From Hirsutella rhossiliensis (lineage: Eukaryota; Ascomycota; Sordariomycetes; Hypocreales; Ophiocordycipitaceae): 64,000 nt of DNA. The translations under genes and the position numbers were made by a program. Below are positions 12,930 through 23,661 of the stretch, piece by piece. Within the stretch, counting starts at the first letter, position 1. The number at the start of each line of letters is the position of its first letter. The notes beneath the pieces are model-generated. The model saw nothing but the letters and a program-made list of their open reading frames with translations, was not told the DNA's origin and did not search any database. The stretch lies in contig NW_025408668.1 of assembly GCF_020360975.1 (NCBI RefSeq), positions 5,580,001 through 5,644,000 on the forward strand. Direction: 5' to 3'.

Positions 12930-14110
12930 GGATATACTAAATAATCGAAATAGATTCGACTACGTTTAGACGTTTATCTATAAACTAAGTAAGCTAATTC
13001 TTACGATTCTAGGGAAAAAGATAGACACCGCTAAAAGACTAGCTAAGCGATATTACTACCGCGTATTTAGCTACCTCGGTCTACTAAAGATTTAGCTCTC
13101 CGATAATAGACTATAGTTTATTTCGAAATTTATAGCTAAGGTTAACGAGATAACGGGAATAGAGTATAAATTCGGCAGTGCCTACTATATATAGACTTAA
13201 GGAGGCGTAGAGATTACTAACTAGTATCTTAACTAACGCTTAACGTTTTATATATTATATTTTTAAGACGATTAGAGTAAGCATCTAGCGGCGTTAGACT
13301 TCGCGTATAACTCTACGCCGCACGACTTAATAGGCATAACTCCGATCGAGGCCTCTTAAGGGCGAGCACCCTACGCGGCTTTCGTTTATATAGCGACCGA
13401 TAAGTAGGTCGGGGATTAGACCGACGCCTAAAATATAGCTAAGGACTTTATAAATCGAGCTAAGAAAGTTTATTCGCTAGTAAAAAGGAACGTAGAAGCG
13501 GCTTAAAGGCGCTAAGAACGATTAGCTAATTTAAAGAGAAGAGTGCCCGATTTCGATGTCGGTAACTAGGTATTTATTTCGAAAAGGGGCTAGTTAACTA
13601 ATAGGCTAATAACGCGGCTAGATTCTAAGAACGTAGGTCCGTTTAGAATCGTAGTAAAAAGGGGTCACTTATTCGAGCTAGACCTACCTAAAGGCATAAG
13701 GGTAGCAAAGGTGCTATATGCCGACCGGTTAAGAAGGGCTACGCGAGACCCGCTGCCGGGACAGTAGGTAGAAGCTCCGCCGGCCGAGATAATTAACGGC
13801 GAGCTAGAGTACGAGGTAGCGAAAATATTATCGTTAAGGATCTCAAGGGGAAAATTATAGTACCGAGCCGAGTAGGTAGGATAGGACCCTAACGAGCTAT
13901 ACTACGACGCTAAAGGGTTTAAGAATAGTGCGGCAGCTCTAAGGCGGTTCTACGACGAATATCCCGAGGCACCGGGACCGCCTATACGATTAGCAGAATA
14001 GCTGCTAGCAGCAGCGGAAGATAGGTAGGCAGAGAGTCACGACGATGACAATAAGGCTGTCGGCCGTGGGCATGAGCGACGGCGACTGCGACGACACTCG
14101 TGAGGAGCCA
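12930..14110 (+). pseudogene. Gypsy integrase and chromodomain, 5'-truncated and RIP-degraded
   Basis: The frame through stops reads as the catalytic core and C-terminus of a Ty3/Gypsy integrase. EITGIEYKFGSAYY lies near 13147-13190, then GGVEITN, then LDFAYNSTPHDLIGITPIE near 13296-13350. The C-terminal GPFRIV and LFELDLPKG segments are near 13640-13700, and a chromodomain (ELEYEVAKIL, then YRAE-stop-VG-stop-DPNELYYDAKGF) is at about 13801-13925, with both Trp codons turned to TAG. The end is rich in Pro/Ala and acidic residues. Reverse transcriptase and gag are missing, so only the 3' end of the element remains. Confidence 0.85.
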
Positions 14111-14138
14111 TCTCCACCGTTTATATTCGACGGCTTTA

Positions 14139-14150
14139 GGGGGGGGGTAG
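14139..14150 (+). other. Polypurine tract of the third Gypsy element
   Basis: A G-run followed by TAG directly abuts the LTR start at 14151, the position expected for the plus-strand primer of reverse transcription. Confidence 0.7.
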
Positions 14151-14344
14151 TATAACGGCCTAGCACCGTCACACCCCCCTTACATACATAACCTATATAT
14201 TGTTGGGCCAACGGCCTATACGTACGGAAGGCATATTTAGGGAGAGGACACCTAGTTATATTGTTCGGTTCTCCTTTCTCTTCTTTAGAGCAGAATCTTC
14301 GTAATAGAGTCCACAGCCTTCTGGCTCAGTCCGTGACCGTCACA
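14151..14344 (+). repeat. 3' LTR of the third Gypsy element
   Basis: The LTR starts TATAACGG and ends CCGTCACA. Restoring two TpG-to-TpA changes at the start gives TGTGACGG, an exact inverted match to the end. It is 194 bp, follows the polypurine tract and contains AT-rich CCTATATATTG. Its right half keeps CA/TG dinucleotides, so RIP fades out within the LTR. Confidence 0.75.
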
Positions 14345-14929
14345 AGTATGGCTCTGACTGCCCCTCTACGACGCCAGCTGCAGCACCCGACCAACGCGAA
14401 AGCGACACCTGCGGCCTCTGTCTGGACGCCCGGTAAGGTCATCGAGGGTAAACACACATGGACTCCGGCAAGGAGAGATTGTCGAAACTCCTGACGCCCT
14501 AGGGGTGTCAGTCTTCAGGACGGCCCTAGCGCGGCAGCTTGTGGCCTTCCACGTCTGGGGGCGGTGGGGCAGCTTTCCAGGGGTGGTGCATGAGTCACAG
14601 CGGTAATTGTTTCTAGCCTTCGCCGTTCCTCTCCGGGCCTTCGGGGTCCCTGTTTCGGTGGAGCCTTCCGGCTGCAAAAGCGGACGTTCGCCATATGGTA
14701 GTAGCGCAACTGTGGTGGCCAGTATTGGCTTTGCGAAACATGACGTGCAGTCACTAGACCAAAGTTCCGGCCACCCCCGCCCACATTAAAATAAAATACC
14801 TAAAGTCATTACTTTCAACAGCATATTTTATAGCTAAATGGAGCTCAATTAAGATGCTGTAAAATACATCTAGTTTGTAAGTGAGAGGAGATTCTTAGTG
14901 ATGTACCGGTAATGCGTAGGCAGGCAACA
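14345..14929. other. Unique, non-RIP sequence without a supported gene
   Basis: Base composition returns to normal, with CA and TG present and fairly high GC. Only short overlapping open frames below 105 residues are seen, on both strands, none with a recognisable motif. I see no gene, RNA or repeat here. Confidence 0.5.
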
Positions 14930-15269
14930 AGCCTTTCATTTATGTATAAAGAACTGCACAATTTCCTGCAGCTCGTTCACTCACTTCCTGTTCTTTAGAT
15001 AATTCTCATCAATTGACTGATGTCATTTAGGTCGCTTTGCACAGCCGCTGTCGTGCCAGGTGTGAGCCGTAACTGTCTGACAGTTATGAGCCCTGTAGCA
15101 TCTTAAGCGCTTATTATAACTGGCTCTTGTCGTGCATGAACGATAGTCTGCACGTCGCACGCAGAACCACACCAAAGCACGCGGCAACCCGAAGCCTATC
15201 TTGTCCATTCATCGCTACAGGGCTCGACTTGGTTGTGCAATAAGGCCACGAACAAAGGGTAGCCATAGC
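14930..15269 (+). other. Probable LTR/leader region of a truncated Copia element
   Basis: The segment precedes the Copia gag fragment. It has a TATA motif (GTATAAAGAACTGC, about 14944-14957) and a possible LTR end at TTGACTGATGTCA. No second LTR is present for comparison, so the assignment rests on position only. It shows little RIP. Confidence 0.35.
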
Positions 15270-15607
15270 CGACGTTAAGCTCACCAAGCCGCCCGACTGG
15301 GCCGACTAGTACGAGGACTTTGTCGCCAGGGCCGAGACCTCTAAGATCCTCAAATATGTCGACATCGATCAGGGAAGACCAAATCTGGTCGAGCCACAGG
15401 AGCCCATAACATCTAGAGAGCTACTTGCAAGGCTCAACAGTGAAGCATATAGCGCTTAGACGCAGGCATTCCGGGTAAACCCTGGCGCAGCTGGACCACG
15501 TCCTGAACCGGCAGAGGATCTAACCGATGCGCAATAGAACCGGATCGCTCGTCTCTAGGCGGAATACAAGGTCAAGATAGTTACGTATTCCAACCATCAG
15601 CGCGCCT
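15270..15607 (+). pseudogene. Ty1/Copia gag N-terminal fragment
   Basis: One frame reads DVKLTKPPDWAD, stop, YEDFVARAETSKILKYVDID, then PNLVEPQEP, SRELLARLNSEAYSA, and a PAEDLTDAQ/RLQAEYKVK-like segment. This resembles the N-terminus of fungal Copia gag proteins, which bind retroelement RNA in virus-like particles. Four TAG codons sit where Trp or Gln is expected, so RIP acted lightly. The fragment stops at about 15607, where AT-rich sequence begins; the rest of gag and all of pol are missing. Confidence 0.62.
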
Positions 15608-15745
15608 ATCAGACATCTCAGTAATTAATATATATTGATTAATATAGGCATACTTATTATTAAGCTTATCGATATCGATATAAATATAGACTCTTCTTAT
15701 TAATATATATTATTAATATGCCTCTATTATGATTTAATTGCATGT
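15608..15745. other. AT-rich palindromic spacer
   Basis: The run consists of TTAATATATATTAA-like palindromes and CGATATCGATAT. It separates the Copia fragment from the hAT relic. It is probably extreme RIP product or junction sequence; no coding content. Confidence 0.4.
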
Positions 15746-15889
15746 CTTAGGTCGACTTACTTTTTTCCTGCGTTGGCTATAGTGCTCTAGAAAGGGGCCC
15801 GACATCGAAAAGTACGTATCCTTAATTATAAAGATTCTCCACTACTCTCTATCATTCTTCTAGTTTAAGTTTCTCGTTCGAGTTTTTCT

Positions 15890-17740
15890 ATGTCTCGGCT
15901 TTAACGATAGATTTCTGCATATCGCGATTGCTAGAATCTAACGCTACGTTAAGCCCTATATTAGTTTTGCCCTCCGAGAGTGTCTCACAATCTGCTAGTA
16001 TACCGTTAGAACCTAAAGAATATTTATCTCTAGCAGTAGTTAAGAGGAGGAAGTTAAGAGCGACATCGACTTAGCATCACTTTCGGCAAGCTCGAGGCGA
16101 TAAGCCACGTACGGTAGGTGGCAATTTGCTCCACTACTATTAACGTTGTCGCAATCTATCGTAGTTAACCTATATTTCTAGCAATGCCCGCTATTATCTT
16201 AAGAAGGTCTATCACGTATATATTAGAGAAGACACGAATGCTCGCTGCAAGCGTTAACTAGCCATCGAGAATGCCTTTGCGAGAATAAGCGAAAAACAGC
16301 TAGGGCCGACTCGAGAGAACGAGATCAACACTCTACGGAGTGTAATTAATATCGATGCCTTCCGAGAGGCATAGATGCTACTTTCCGCGAATAGGCATCT
16401 GCCTCTAAGCTGCGCGATATGGCCAGAATATTAGGCACTTTGACCGCTATTAACCCTATAGTCGAGGAGTTCTTAATTAACTCTGGCAATACGGTTGCTT
16501 CGGATCTAGATAGGGCCTACAATGCGCATCAACGATCCGTGTGCAGGTGGCTAGAAGGCGCTCGGAGTCTTGTGCACATCGCTATAGATATATGGTCTTC
16601 TCCCTAGCGCAGGGCATACATCGCTGTTCACGCGCAATAGGTCGACGAGGCATATAAGCCCCGTAAGGCATTACTCGGGCTGCTAAATCTTCGCCGATCT
16701 CACGCAGGCGCAGCTATGACGCCGCACCTGATAAGAATTATCCGAAGATATAGCTTAGCATAAAAAATCGGCTACTTTACCGGGGATAACGATATAAAAA
16801 ACGATACTTACCTCCGCTAACTTGCCGTTAATTTATTGCGAGAGTACGGTTTAGTATTCGATCTAATATCTTCTCGAACGCGTTGCGCCTGCCACATTAT
16901 TAGCCTCTCCCTCTAAGCCTTTCTTATTGCGACTAGCGAGAGCGCCCTTAGGGCCGCCATTGAATAGGCGTAAGATGAATCGAATTAGGTCACTGTCGCG
17001 GACGCCTTGCACGACCATATTTAACTAGAGCCTGCGTTAGGACGTTATGGCAGGCGCAGGAGACGAAATGACACTGCCGGCTGGCGGAGCATCGGCCTAA
17101 TGGGAAAACTCTATAATATCGCTGAATTTATCCGCAACTTATAATTTACAACGATGCGTAGGATGATATTGCCGGAAGGGCGCTTAGTATCGATAATATT
17201 ATACGCTAGAACTCGTGGTTTAAATTGCTTAATGTAGCTATTAGCTAAGAGGATCCGTTGTCGGTGTTCGTTAATTAGTACCATAGAGAGCTAGAGGACG
17301 ACATCCTAACTTACGATAATTGGTAAGTACTAAAGATAACCTATGAGTTTTTATAGCCGTTTTACTAGGCCACTCTAGAGCAGCAAATGCAGTGGGCGTT
17401 AATAGATTAGGTGCTAGAGAATATAGATATTCTTTTTATGCAATTTAAAAATACAAAGGTTGGTCATTAATCGTGGGCGGCATCGCCGTCGAGTTGAACT
17501 ATTGAAGAACCAGCTAAAATTCGGACGTAGGTCAAATACGCCGATAACGCCCATATGGTGAACTCCATTCACATGGGCTGGTGGATTCTCTCGAAATATT
17601 ACAAAGAAACCGACAAAAGTCCCGTATATGCCACGGCACTGCTGCTTCATCCGGGAAAACGGCGGAGGTATCTTGACCGTCATTGGGCAGTGGAGTGGCA
17701 ACAGACAGCTATCGCCGCCGCACAGATGAGAGCAAAAAAC
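15890..17740 (+). pseudogene. hAT-superfamily transposase, degraded
   Basis: A BED-type zinc-finger end (SSNARYYLKKVY) appears near 16170-16220. Then follow SCAIWPEY and TAINPIVEEFLINSGNTVAS (16440-16500), HIAIDIWSSP (16577-16607), YIAVHAQ, KALLGLLNLRRSHAGAAMTP (16660-16720), and KIGYFTGDNDIKNDTYL (16768-16815), the order seen in fungal hAT transposases. The C-terminal part (HMGWWILSKYYKETDKSPVY and YATALLLHPGKRRRYLDRHW, 17569-17695) is nearly undamaged. Upstream stops are mainly TAA/TAG at Gln/Trp. RIP is clear to about 17440 and then stops while the same reading frame continues. It is non-functional; inverted repeats were not located. Confidence 0.75.
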
Positions 17741-17757
17741 GGACATGAGACCTGGAG

Positions 17758-18080
17758 GTGCGCAGCAGTTGGGAGAGAATCCCGGAACGCCGACCGAGTC
17801 AAGATTGTCTACAGAGACGAGCCGAGCTTCAGCTGGCCAAAGAGGTGGCACAGACGACAGCCGTGGAGGGAGCGCGAGTCATGAGAGAGCAGCTGTATCC
17901 GGTCCGGGTCGACAACGCCAACCGGACAGTAATCCTCGGCACGGAGGGCAATATCCTACCCGGAGCGATCGAAGCCTTGAGTGCCGAAACAGAGTGACCA
18001 TTGGCAAGATTTCTTTGTCGTCTTCGTGCGACGCAAGTACGTGACATGGTCTTGTACGAACTCGACCGGAGGCTCAGGAT
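17758..18080 (+). pseudogene. LINE ORF1 (gag-like) fragment
   Basis: The frame 17758-17997 reads AELQLAKEVAQTTAVEGARV, then REQLYPVRVDNANRTVILGT and EGNILPGAIEALSAETE. A +1 shift then gives VTIGKISLSSSCDAS. This resembles a central block of ORF1 proteins of Tad1-like fungal LINEs, as I remember it. Flanking LINE sequence is missing and the frame is broken. The LINE at 22528-29880 is on the other strand, so this is a separate insertion. It is not RIP-mutated. Confidence 0.45.
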
Positions 18081-19843
18081 AACGGATAGAGGGAGATGGG
18101 GGCGTCGAAGCGGGAAAAGAAGTTGCAGGATACGACGTTGGAGATATGGAGCGTATTGACGCTGAACATGTTGTGAACGACGATGGCGAGGTTGGCGCTG
18201 GAGATTCCATGATCATGACAAACACCAACCAAAGTATGGTGGCTTTCGACCACTCGATCTTGGTCTATCGCACAAATACCCTGACGCAAAATTTTTCAGG
18301 CTCCAACATCACAGACGTAATACAATTGGTAGGATCATTTAAGCTTTTCTTGTCCCTCCGACGACGCGATTGACAAATCTGGCCAGTGATACGTTAGGCC
18401 ATGCTTCACTCTACAGGTAAGAGCCCGCAGATTTATGTACGATGGTAAGTACTTTCTAGCACGCACTAACACTAGCCTTCACCCGGATAGCTACCCGGCA
18501 GCAGAGTCAAAAAGCATCCGTTCAGTGTCGGATCGATCTGACAGAGGAAGCCAGGTCGACAGTCTCGACTATGTGAGGACAATGGTGTTCATGGTTCTCA
18601 TGACAGAATGGAGTAAATTGAATGGCGGGAAGACTGGTCAATAGGCGCTACAGCCGACATCGAACTCACGGTGCTCAGATTTTGCTTCGTCTCTCACCGG
18701 CGGGTCACCGCAGTGAGCCTGTTACCTAAATCTATTTTTAGCATTACCGGTATGATCCGGTATACCGGTAATACCATGGTATCGAGATTTTGTCAAACCA
18801 TACCAGGTCTTGGCGGTATTTACCATACCAATACCAACTCATACCGGACCATTCCGATCACTGTTCGTCGCTTCAATGTGACTCCTTCAGCTGTCAGTCA
18901 ATCCTAGCTCTGTAGCTGCTTGAGTAGTTGAGAACCTATTGACCGGCTAGAGCTACGTCAGTAGTTGTTCCTCGCAGAGCATGATGGTTCCATGCAACAA
19001 ACACGAGAACCTGTATCCGTCCGTGTTAGACATAATGTGGCTGACGAATGGATCCATGCCTGATTTGGGTGGTCAGCCACACGGCGTCCGTAAGGCGGCG
19101 TCCGTAGCAAAGTGGTTCGGCGCGCATAGTCATTGCCTTCTTAAAAGAAAAGGGAGGAGGACAGGAAAGGCCTAGGGCGATTAAACTATTACAACATATT
19201 TAGAGTTGTAATGAGGGATAGAGTAGTTTTCCCAGTTTTCCGTCGAATAATTAGCTAATTACGCGCAGTTTCCACTTCTTTAGCTTTATAAAAGTCAGCC
19301 AGGCCCCATACCAAGCCTGGGTGACTCCATCAGGGTCTCTAAATAGCGCAATGGACAAGCCTTCTAAACTAATCTATAAACTAAAGTCGGTAGTCTCCAG
19401 AGTATAATAGAAACACATTATCACTTCTAAAAATCTATAATAAGTCTTTATAGTGGGAATTCTATAACCCATCTTTATATAGAATTTCTATATAGAGAAT
19501 TACAAGGATTTTGTAACCAAGTATCTAAAAGATCAAGGTAGACTTATGAAAGAGGACATATATTTATATTAATTAAAAGTTTTTCATCATGTAATTAAAT
19601 CTTGCTTAACCTTAATGGCCCCTGCTCGACGCTATCTATCGCCAAGCTCAAGTTTCTACCGTGTCTGCCCAACGAGATTACAATTATCGATAAAATGGAA
19701 ATTTGGGAATACACATAATGTATCATTGTTAACAGTCGAGTTGCGTGTTGTTTAGCTATAAATAAAGCCTCGTATTCCCATAGGGGCAAGAGGAGTGCTG
19801 TTGGTTCACTACAGTTGTGCTGATTTGCCTTCAACAATCTACC
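18081..19843. other. Intergenic region upstream of the ADP-ribosyltransferase gene
   Basis: No supported gene. The sequence is largely non-RIP with short overlapping open frames of at most 78 residues. Positions 18747-18850 hold an array of TACCGGTAT/ATACCGGTAA-like palindromic motifs. Positions 19370-19570 are AT-rich with imperfect repeats of CTTTATATAGAATTTCTATA type. The promoter of the gene at 19844 probably lies in the last few hundred bases. Confidence 0.5.
19757..19764 (+). promoter_or_regulatory. Candidate TATA box of the ADP-ribosyltransferase gene
   Basis: TATAAATA lies 80 bp upstream of the preferred ATG at 19844, within GTTTAGCTATAAATAAAGCC. This spacing would give a transcription start about 50 bp before the ATG. 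No experimental support. Confidence 0.45.
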
Positions 19844-21916
19844 ATGCAGAAACCTCTTCAGCTTTTGTTTTGGGCAGCAGTTCTGCTGTCGCCCCTACCG
19901 AGTGGAGCACAAGCCTCTTCCGACGGCGCTGGGCTACTATCTAAACGCGGAAATGACAATGATCTCGAGATACCTGTCGTTTTTCGAGGCGAGCATTCTA
20001 GGACGCCAGAACAAGTGAAAGAAGCCGGTGGATTCATACCACTAGGTCTACAAAAACTGCGACAAGGAATAGAAATCTCGGACCAGATGATGAATAAGGG
20101 CTCCAGCTTATTCTCCCACACTACTGAGGATACGTTCGATTTTACTCACTACGTATCCGCGTCAATGGATGCAAAGGTGGCTTTAGGGTTTGCTACGCAG
20201 CATAAGTTTTTTCTTCTAGATGACGAGCCCATGTACCTTTATAAGATTCATCCATCCGAGGCTGGGATCGATGTGAATGACTCTCTTGGCCCATATGTCA
20301 CCTTCCCTGACGAAGAAGAAATAGCCTTTGCGGGTGGGATTGCATGGGAGCAAGTGATGGGATGGTGGGAGGTCAACGCTAACAATATTGACGAGATATT
20401 TGACCGTAAACTTCGGATTAAACCAACCTCGGCCATGACACCTAACCCGGACTGGAACCCTAAAAAATATCTAGGGAAGCGGACCAGCGGCGGGCAACCG
20501 CAACTTGCGGGATTCCCTAAAGAGTCAGATGCCTGGGAGGAACCAACTTGGAGTCCTTACAAGTTCAAATCGACGTCGGACCTCTTCAGCAGCTTTATTT
20601 GGAAAACAGCATGCACTCCAGCAGCGTGTTTCAACATCCCACTGGTCTCTCATGAGACGTCGACGTCACCAAAGCATGCTACCCCCCGCCAAAAATATTC
20701 AGAGTTCCTAAATGCCTTGCCAGGTGCCGGACAGGCTTCGTCACAGAAAGACCTTTGCGCGAGAGACGGCTTTCACTGCATCCCAAGGCTCAGCGAATAC
20801 CCTCCAGAGCCGCCTAACAGAATGGTGGATAGAATGCCAGTTCCAACCGGGCCGGGCGAGCCCATGAATCGCAAACTCATTCGGACCCTCGGCTACTTGC
20901 AAGTAGCCCAGCTTGTGACCAGTGTTGTCAAATCGACCGTCACTCACCTGCGCGATAACGTCCCGGAAGAGCAGAACCAACGTGGCTTCCTAGGACTCCT
21001 CCAGAGTGGTGGAACTCTTCTCCAGAGTATAGCAAATGACACGGTACCCGGCTACGCCGACATACTACAGCACATCGACGATCTTAAGGGCAGGCTGCGA
21101 ACCCTTGAACTCGAGTCGCCGCTAGAAGCCTTGAAAGAGGGATTTACAGCGATGCAAGAATTCGAAGCCAACGTTACCGTGACTATTTTCGAGAATTACA
21201 TGCCTGGCGTGCCAGAGATTCTCGACAACTGGCAGCGGGGAAAGCAGGAATTGGCAGAAGATCACGGCCCGGAAACAGAGGTGCAGCAGGCTATGCGCAT
21301 CTTACGCGTGCTTGGGAGTCGTGCGACAAACACTCTCAACGACGTGCTGCGAGACTGGATTCCAGGATACAAGGAGGCGCAAGATTCCATCTCAATTCAC
21401 ACCAAGAACCTGGCCAATGAGGTCCAACTCTACCAAGAGAGAAAGACAGATATCTTCCAAGTACTTAAAGATGGTTTGGAGCTGCCCCTAGACATTGCCT
21501 TGGGAACACTGCATCGAATGCTGAGCGATTACGTTCCCGGAGAAACATATCTTGAAGGGGCCGTGTTCGGCACCAAGCCAGCAGCGAACGAGTACGAGCT
21601 AGCGAGGAAATTTCTCGACCGCATTTGTCTCGAGTCCAAGCCTGGCGCTCTTCCTTGGTATGAAATCTCAGAAGCTTTTGCCGACTGGGTTGACTTCAAA
21701 TGCGCATGGAGGAATAACCCCGAGAAACTATTCTTGGAGTTTTATGAGAGGAGGCGACGTCGCCAACGACGTGTTTCGCCCCCGTCCCCTAGCGACGACA
21801 AGATCACCGTGGCTGTCACTTGCTGGAGGGACGGACGTAATCAAATGAGATGCACATCATCATCCCCGAATAGTCGAGGCAATTCCCATACGGCTAGGCC
21901 CTTTGGGGGCGACTAG
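19844..21916 (+). CDS. Secreted ADP-ribosyltransferase, heat-labile-enterotoxin A-chain-like
   Basis: The preferred start is the ATG at 19844 (context ACCATGC), giving 690 residues that open with a signal peptide (hydrophobic core 5-18, likely cut after about A24). An in-frame ATG at 19817 would put nine residues before it. A Kex2-type KR at 34-35 suggests a short propeptide. The N-terminal domain has the catalytic signature of the R-S-E class: R48 in FRGEH, S105-A-S107 in HYVSAS, and E157/E159 in PDEEEIAFAGG followed by W168. Such enzymes move ADP-ribose from NAD+ to host proteins. The C-terminal half is helical and unlike a B subunit, with four PG motifs at 402, 454, 507 and 565. There are eight Cys after residue 250 and a polybasic run at 636-643. 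There is no intron and no RIP damage. It is probably a virulence effector; target unknown. Confidence 0.85.
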   Translation: MQKPLQLLFWAAVLLSPLPSGAQASSDGAGLLSKRGNDNDLEIPVVFRGEHSRTPEQVKEAGGFIPLGLQKLRQGIEISDQMMNKGSSLFSHTTEDTFDFTHYVSASMDAKVALGFATQHKFFLLDDEPMYLYKIHPSEAGIDVNDSLGPYVTFPDEEEIAFAGGIAWEQVMGWWEVNANNIDEIFDRKLRIKPTSAMTPNPDWNPKKYLGKRTSGGQPQLAGFPKESDAWEEPTWSPYKFKSTSDLFSSFIWKTACTPAACFNIPLVSHETSTSPKHATPRQKYSEFLNALPGAGQASSQKDLCARDGFHCIPRLSEYPPEPPNRMVDRMPVPTGPGEPMNRKLIRTLGYLQVAQLVTSVVKSTVTHLRDNVPEEQNQRGFLGLLQSGGTLLQSIANDTVPGYADILQHIDDLKGRLRTLELESPLEALKEGFTAMQEFEANVTVTIFENYMPGVPEILDNWQRGKQELAEDHGPETEVQQAMRILRVLGSRATNTLNDVLRDWIPGYKEAQDSISIHTKNLANEVQLYQERKTDIFQVLKDGLELPLDIALGTLHRMLSDYVPGETYLEGAVFGTKPAANEYELARKFLDRICLESKPGALPWYEISEAFADWVDFKCAWRNNPEKLFLEFYERRRRRQRRVSPPSPSDDKITVAVTCWRDGRNQMRCTSSSPNSRGNSHTARPFGGD

Positions 21917-22527
21917 GGGGGCAAGCCGGTTTTAGTTGGCGGGAAAACCCCTGGATGCGGGAAAAAGGAGCTAGACCGCTATATTGCCCCTACGTTTGGC
22001 GCGATGCTGGCGGCCGCGTTGCCAGCCTTCTACATGGCCCGACTCTAGCGCCAAGAGTGGAGGAATGTGGCGACTCGTCGTGGGGAATGGCCTTGGGGGG
22101 CTGTAGTGGTAGTAGCGGTGGCAGCGGTCGTCTTGGATGTCGTCGGCACTGCGGGCTGGTCATGGGTAGTAGTAGTAGTAGTAGTGTATTTTTCGTCCAG
22201 CGGTATTGTGCCGCTCAGGTCTCCGCGAGGGAGCACAGGACGTGCTGAGCTAGGGGGCTATCTACACGCTATTTGTCGTACAGTCCGCCCGCTATCCAGC
22301 ATTGCATCGGCTCAAAGGCGCTTGTGACACACCTGGGGCCCGTTAGCGGGACGTCCAGGAGGAAAGAAGAGCTGTCTTATAATCGGGTCAGCAGATTGAG
22401 TCTTGGGCCTTGCAGCCTTTGACGACCTGGTCGAGTGTTTGGTCGTGAAACCTTGAGGCCGCTCGAGGTCGGGGCGAGTAACAGAAGGGAGAGAAGAGAG
22501 AAGACAGGGTGGGAGGAAGATGGGAGC
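21917..22527. other. 3' flank of the ADP-ribosyltransferase gene and LINE 3' end
   Basis: GC-rich, non-RIP sequence without a supported gene. It contains a (GTA)n microsatellite at 22166-22186 and a GCGGTGGCAGCGG run before it. Roughly 22380-22527 is probably the 3' untranslated region of the minus-strand LINE that ends its ORF at 22528, but no poly-A tail or duplication was identified. Confidence 0.45.
22166..22186. repeat. GTA trinucleotide microsatellite
   Basis: Seven GTA units in a row, in the 3' flank of the ADP-ribosyltransferase gene. Confidence 0.8.
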
Positions 22528-23581
22528 CTAGTGGCGAGGGCAGGTCCTCACGAAGAAGGAGCTCGCTTTTACCAGCCTGACGAATTTGTCGAAGTCGTCG
22601 CCTAACGCTCGACTGACGGCTGCAGCTGGCGAGGGGCCAAGCCGCAGCCTGTGGTGCGGCGCGATCTTTCTGCAGTAGAAAATGTGCGTAGGCGCTTTTC
22701 GTCGCCCACACGAGCATGTCAGTTGCGCATCCTCGTGACCGAACCTTTTATGGTAGTCAGCAAAATCCCCGTGGTGGGTTCCTGCTGCAAGCAAGTGATG
22801 GAGCAGGTTCCGAGAAAGCGTCAATTCCGGCGGACAGCTGGTTGTGGCATTGAGGCCCAGCTCTTTGTATCGTTTCGGCGCAGACGTTTCCCACCAGGCC
22901 TTGAAAGCCACTTTCGGCTGCTGTCGGGCAATTCTTCGCAGGTGCGCTAGTGTCGGGGTGTTGTCGGCGGGTTCGGGCAGCGAAGCTCCTGCCTTTGCCA
23001 GAGCATCTGCCTCCTCGTTACCTGGGATATCAGCATGTCCGGGGATCCAGCGGATCTCCACAGCTCCGTGTTCTCGAGCCAAGGATTGGAACTCAAGGAA
23101 AACCAATTGAGAGGAGTCGCTGGCTTGCCAAGTAAGCGCTCTGCCGTCGCAAGGTTGTCCAAGCAGACGAAAACGCGATCATTATCTGAGAGGCTTATCG
23201 CAGCCCTCAGCCCCCCAGCGCACCTGTCGCCTCAGCGTCGAAGACCTCCGCAGGTCCAAGACGGCCTTTGCCGCTCGAAACAGTGGTTCCGTTCCGGTGA
23301 ATGACAAAGCCGTATCCGGCGTGACCTTAGACAGAGAGGGATCCGTCAGAATACACGACCAGAGTCCGGGGCGATAGTGTCCGAAGCCAGCCCTTGACCT
23401 TCATCGCGGTGTCATCCCTTGATGCACCCCGCAGGAGTGTGCTCGTTCTACAACCAAAGCTGCGTTGCAACAGGTCAGGCCTTGGGCAGCTTAGTAGCAA
23501 CGCGTCGCTACGCCGCAGCCTGGTCCGGAAGGGTGTTGCCCATTCTTGGTACTTTAGCCTGATCGCCTTATTCACGATGCG

Positions 23582-23590
23582 GGCTTTTGG
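23582..23590. repeat. 9-bp target-site duplication, left
   Basis: GGCTTTTGG directly precedes the left terminal inverted repeat and recurs at 26834-26842. Nine bases is the standard MULE duplication length. Confidence 0.9.
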
Positions 23591-23661
23591 GGGAGCCAAT
23601 AGAGGCGCGGACCCCCGCGCCTTTAAAGTCGGCGCGGACGTCCGCGCCTGTTATGTAAGCC
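23591..23661 (+). repeat. MULE terminal inverted repeat, left
   Basis: Begins GGGAGCCAATAG and ends GTTATGTAAGCC. It contains two inner palindromes: the perfect 18-mer GGCGCGGACGTCCGCGCC and an imperfect GGCGCGGACCCCCGCGCC, separated by TTTAAAGTC. These are likely transposase binding sites. Confidence 0.92.

Noticed and set aside
14366..14784. Overlapping open frames of 77-103 residues on both strands
   Set aside because: They overlap each other in several frames, have no motif or start context, and the GC-rich composition alone explains them.
22045..22327. Ser/Val- or Thr-rich small open frames
   Set aside because: They are translations of the GTA/GGT microsatellite and neighbouring low-complexity DNA.
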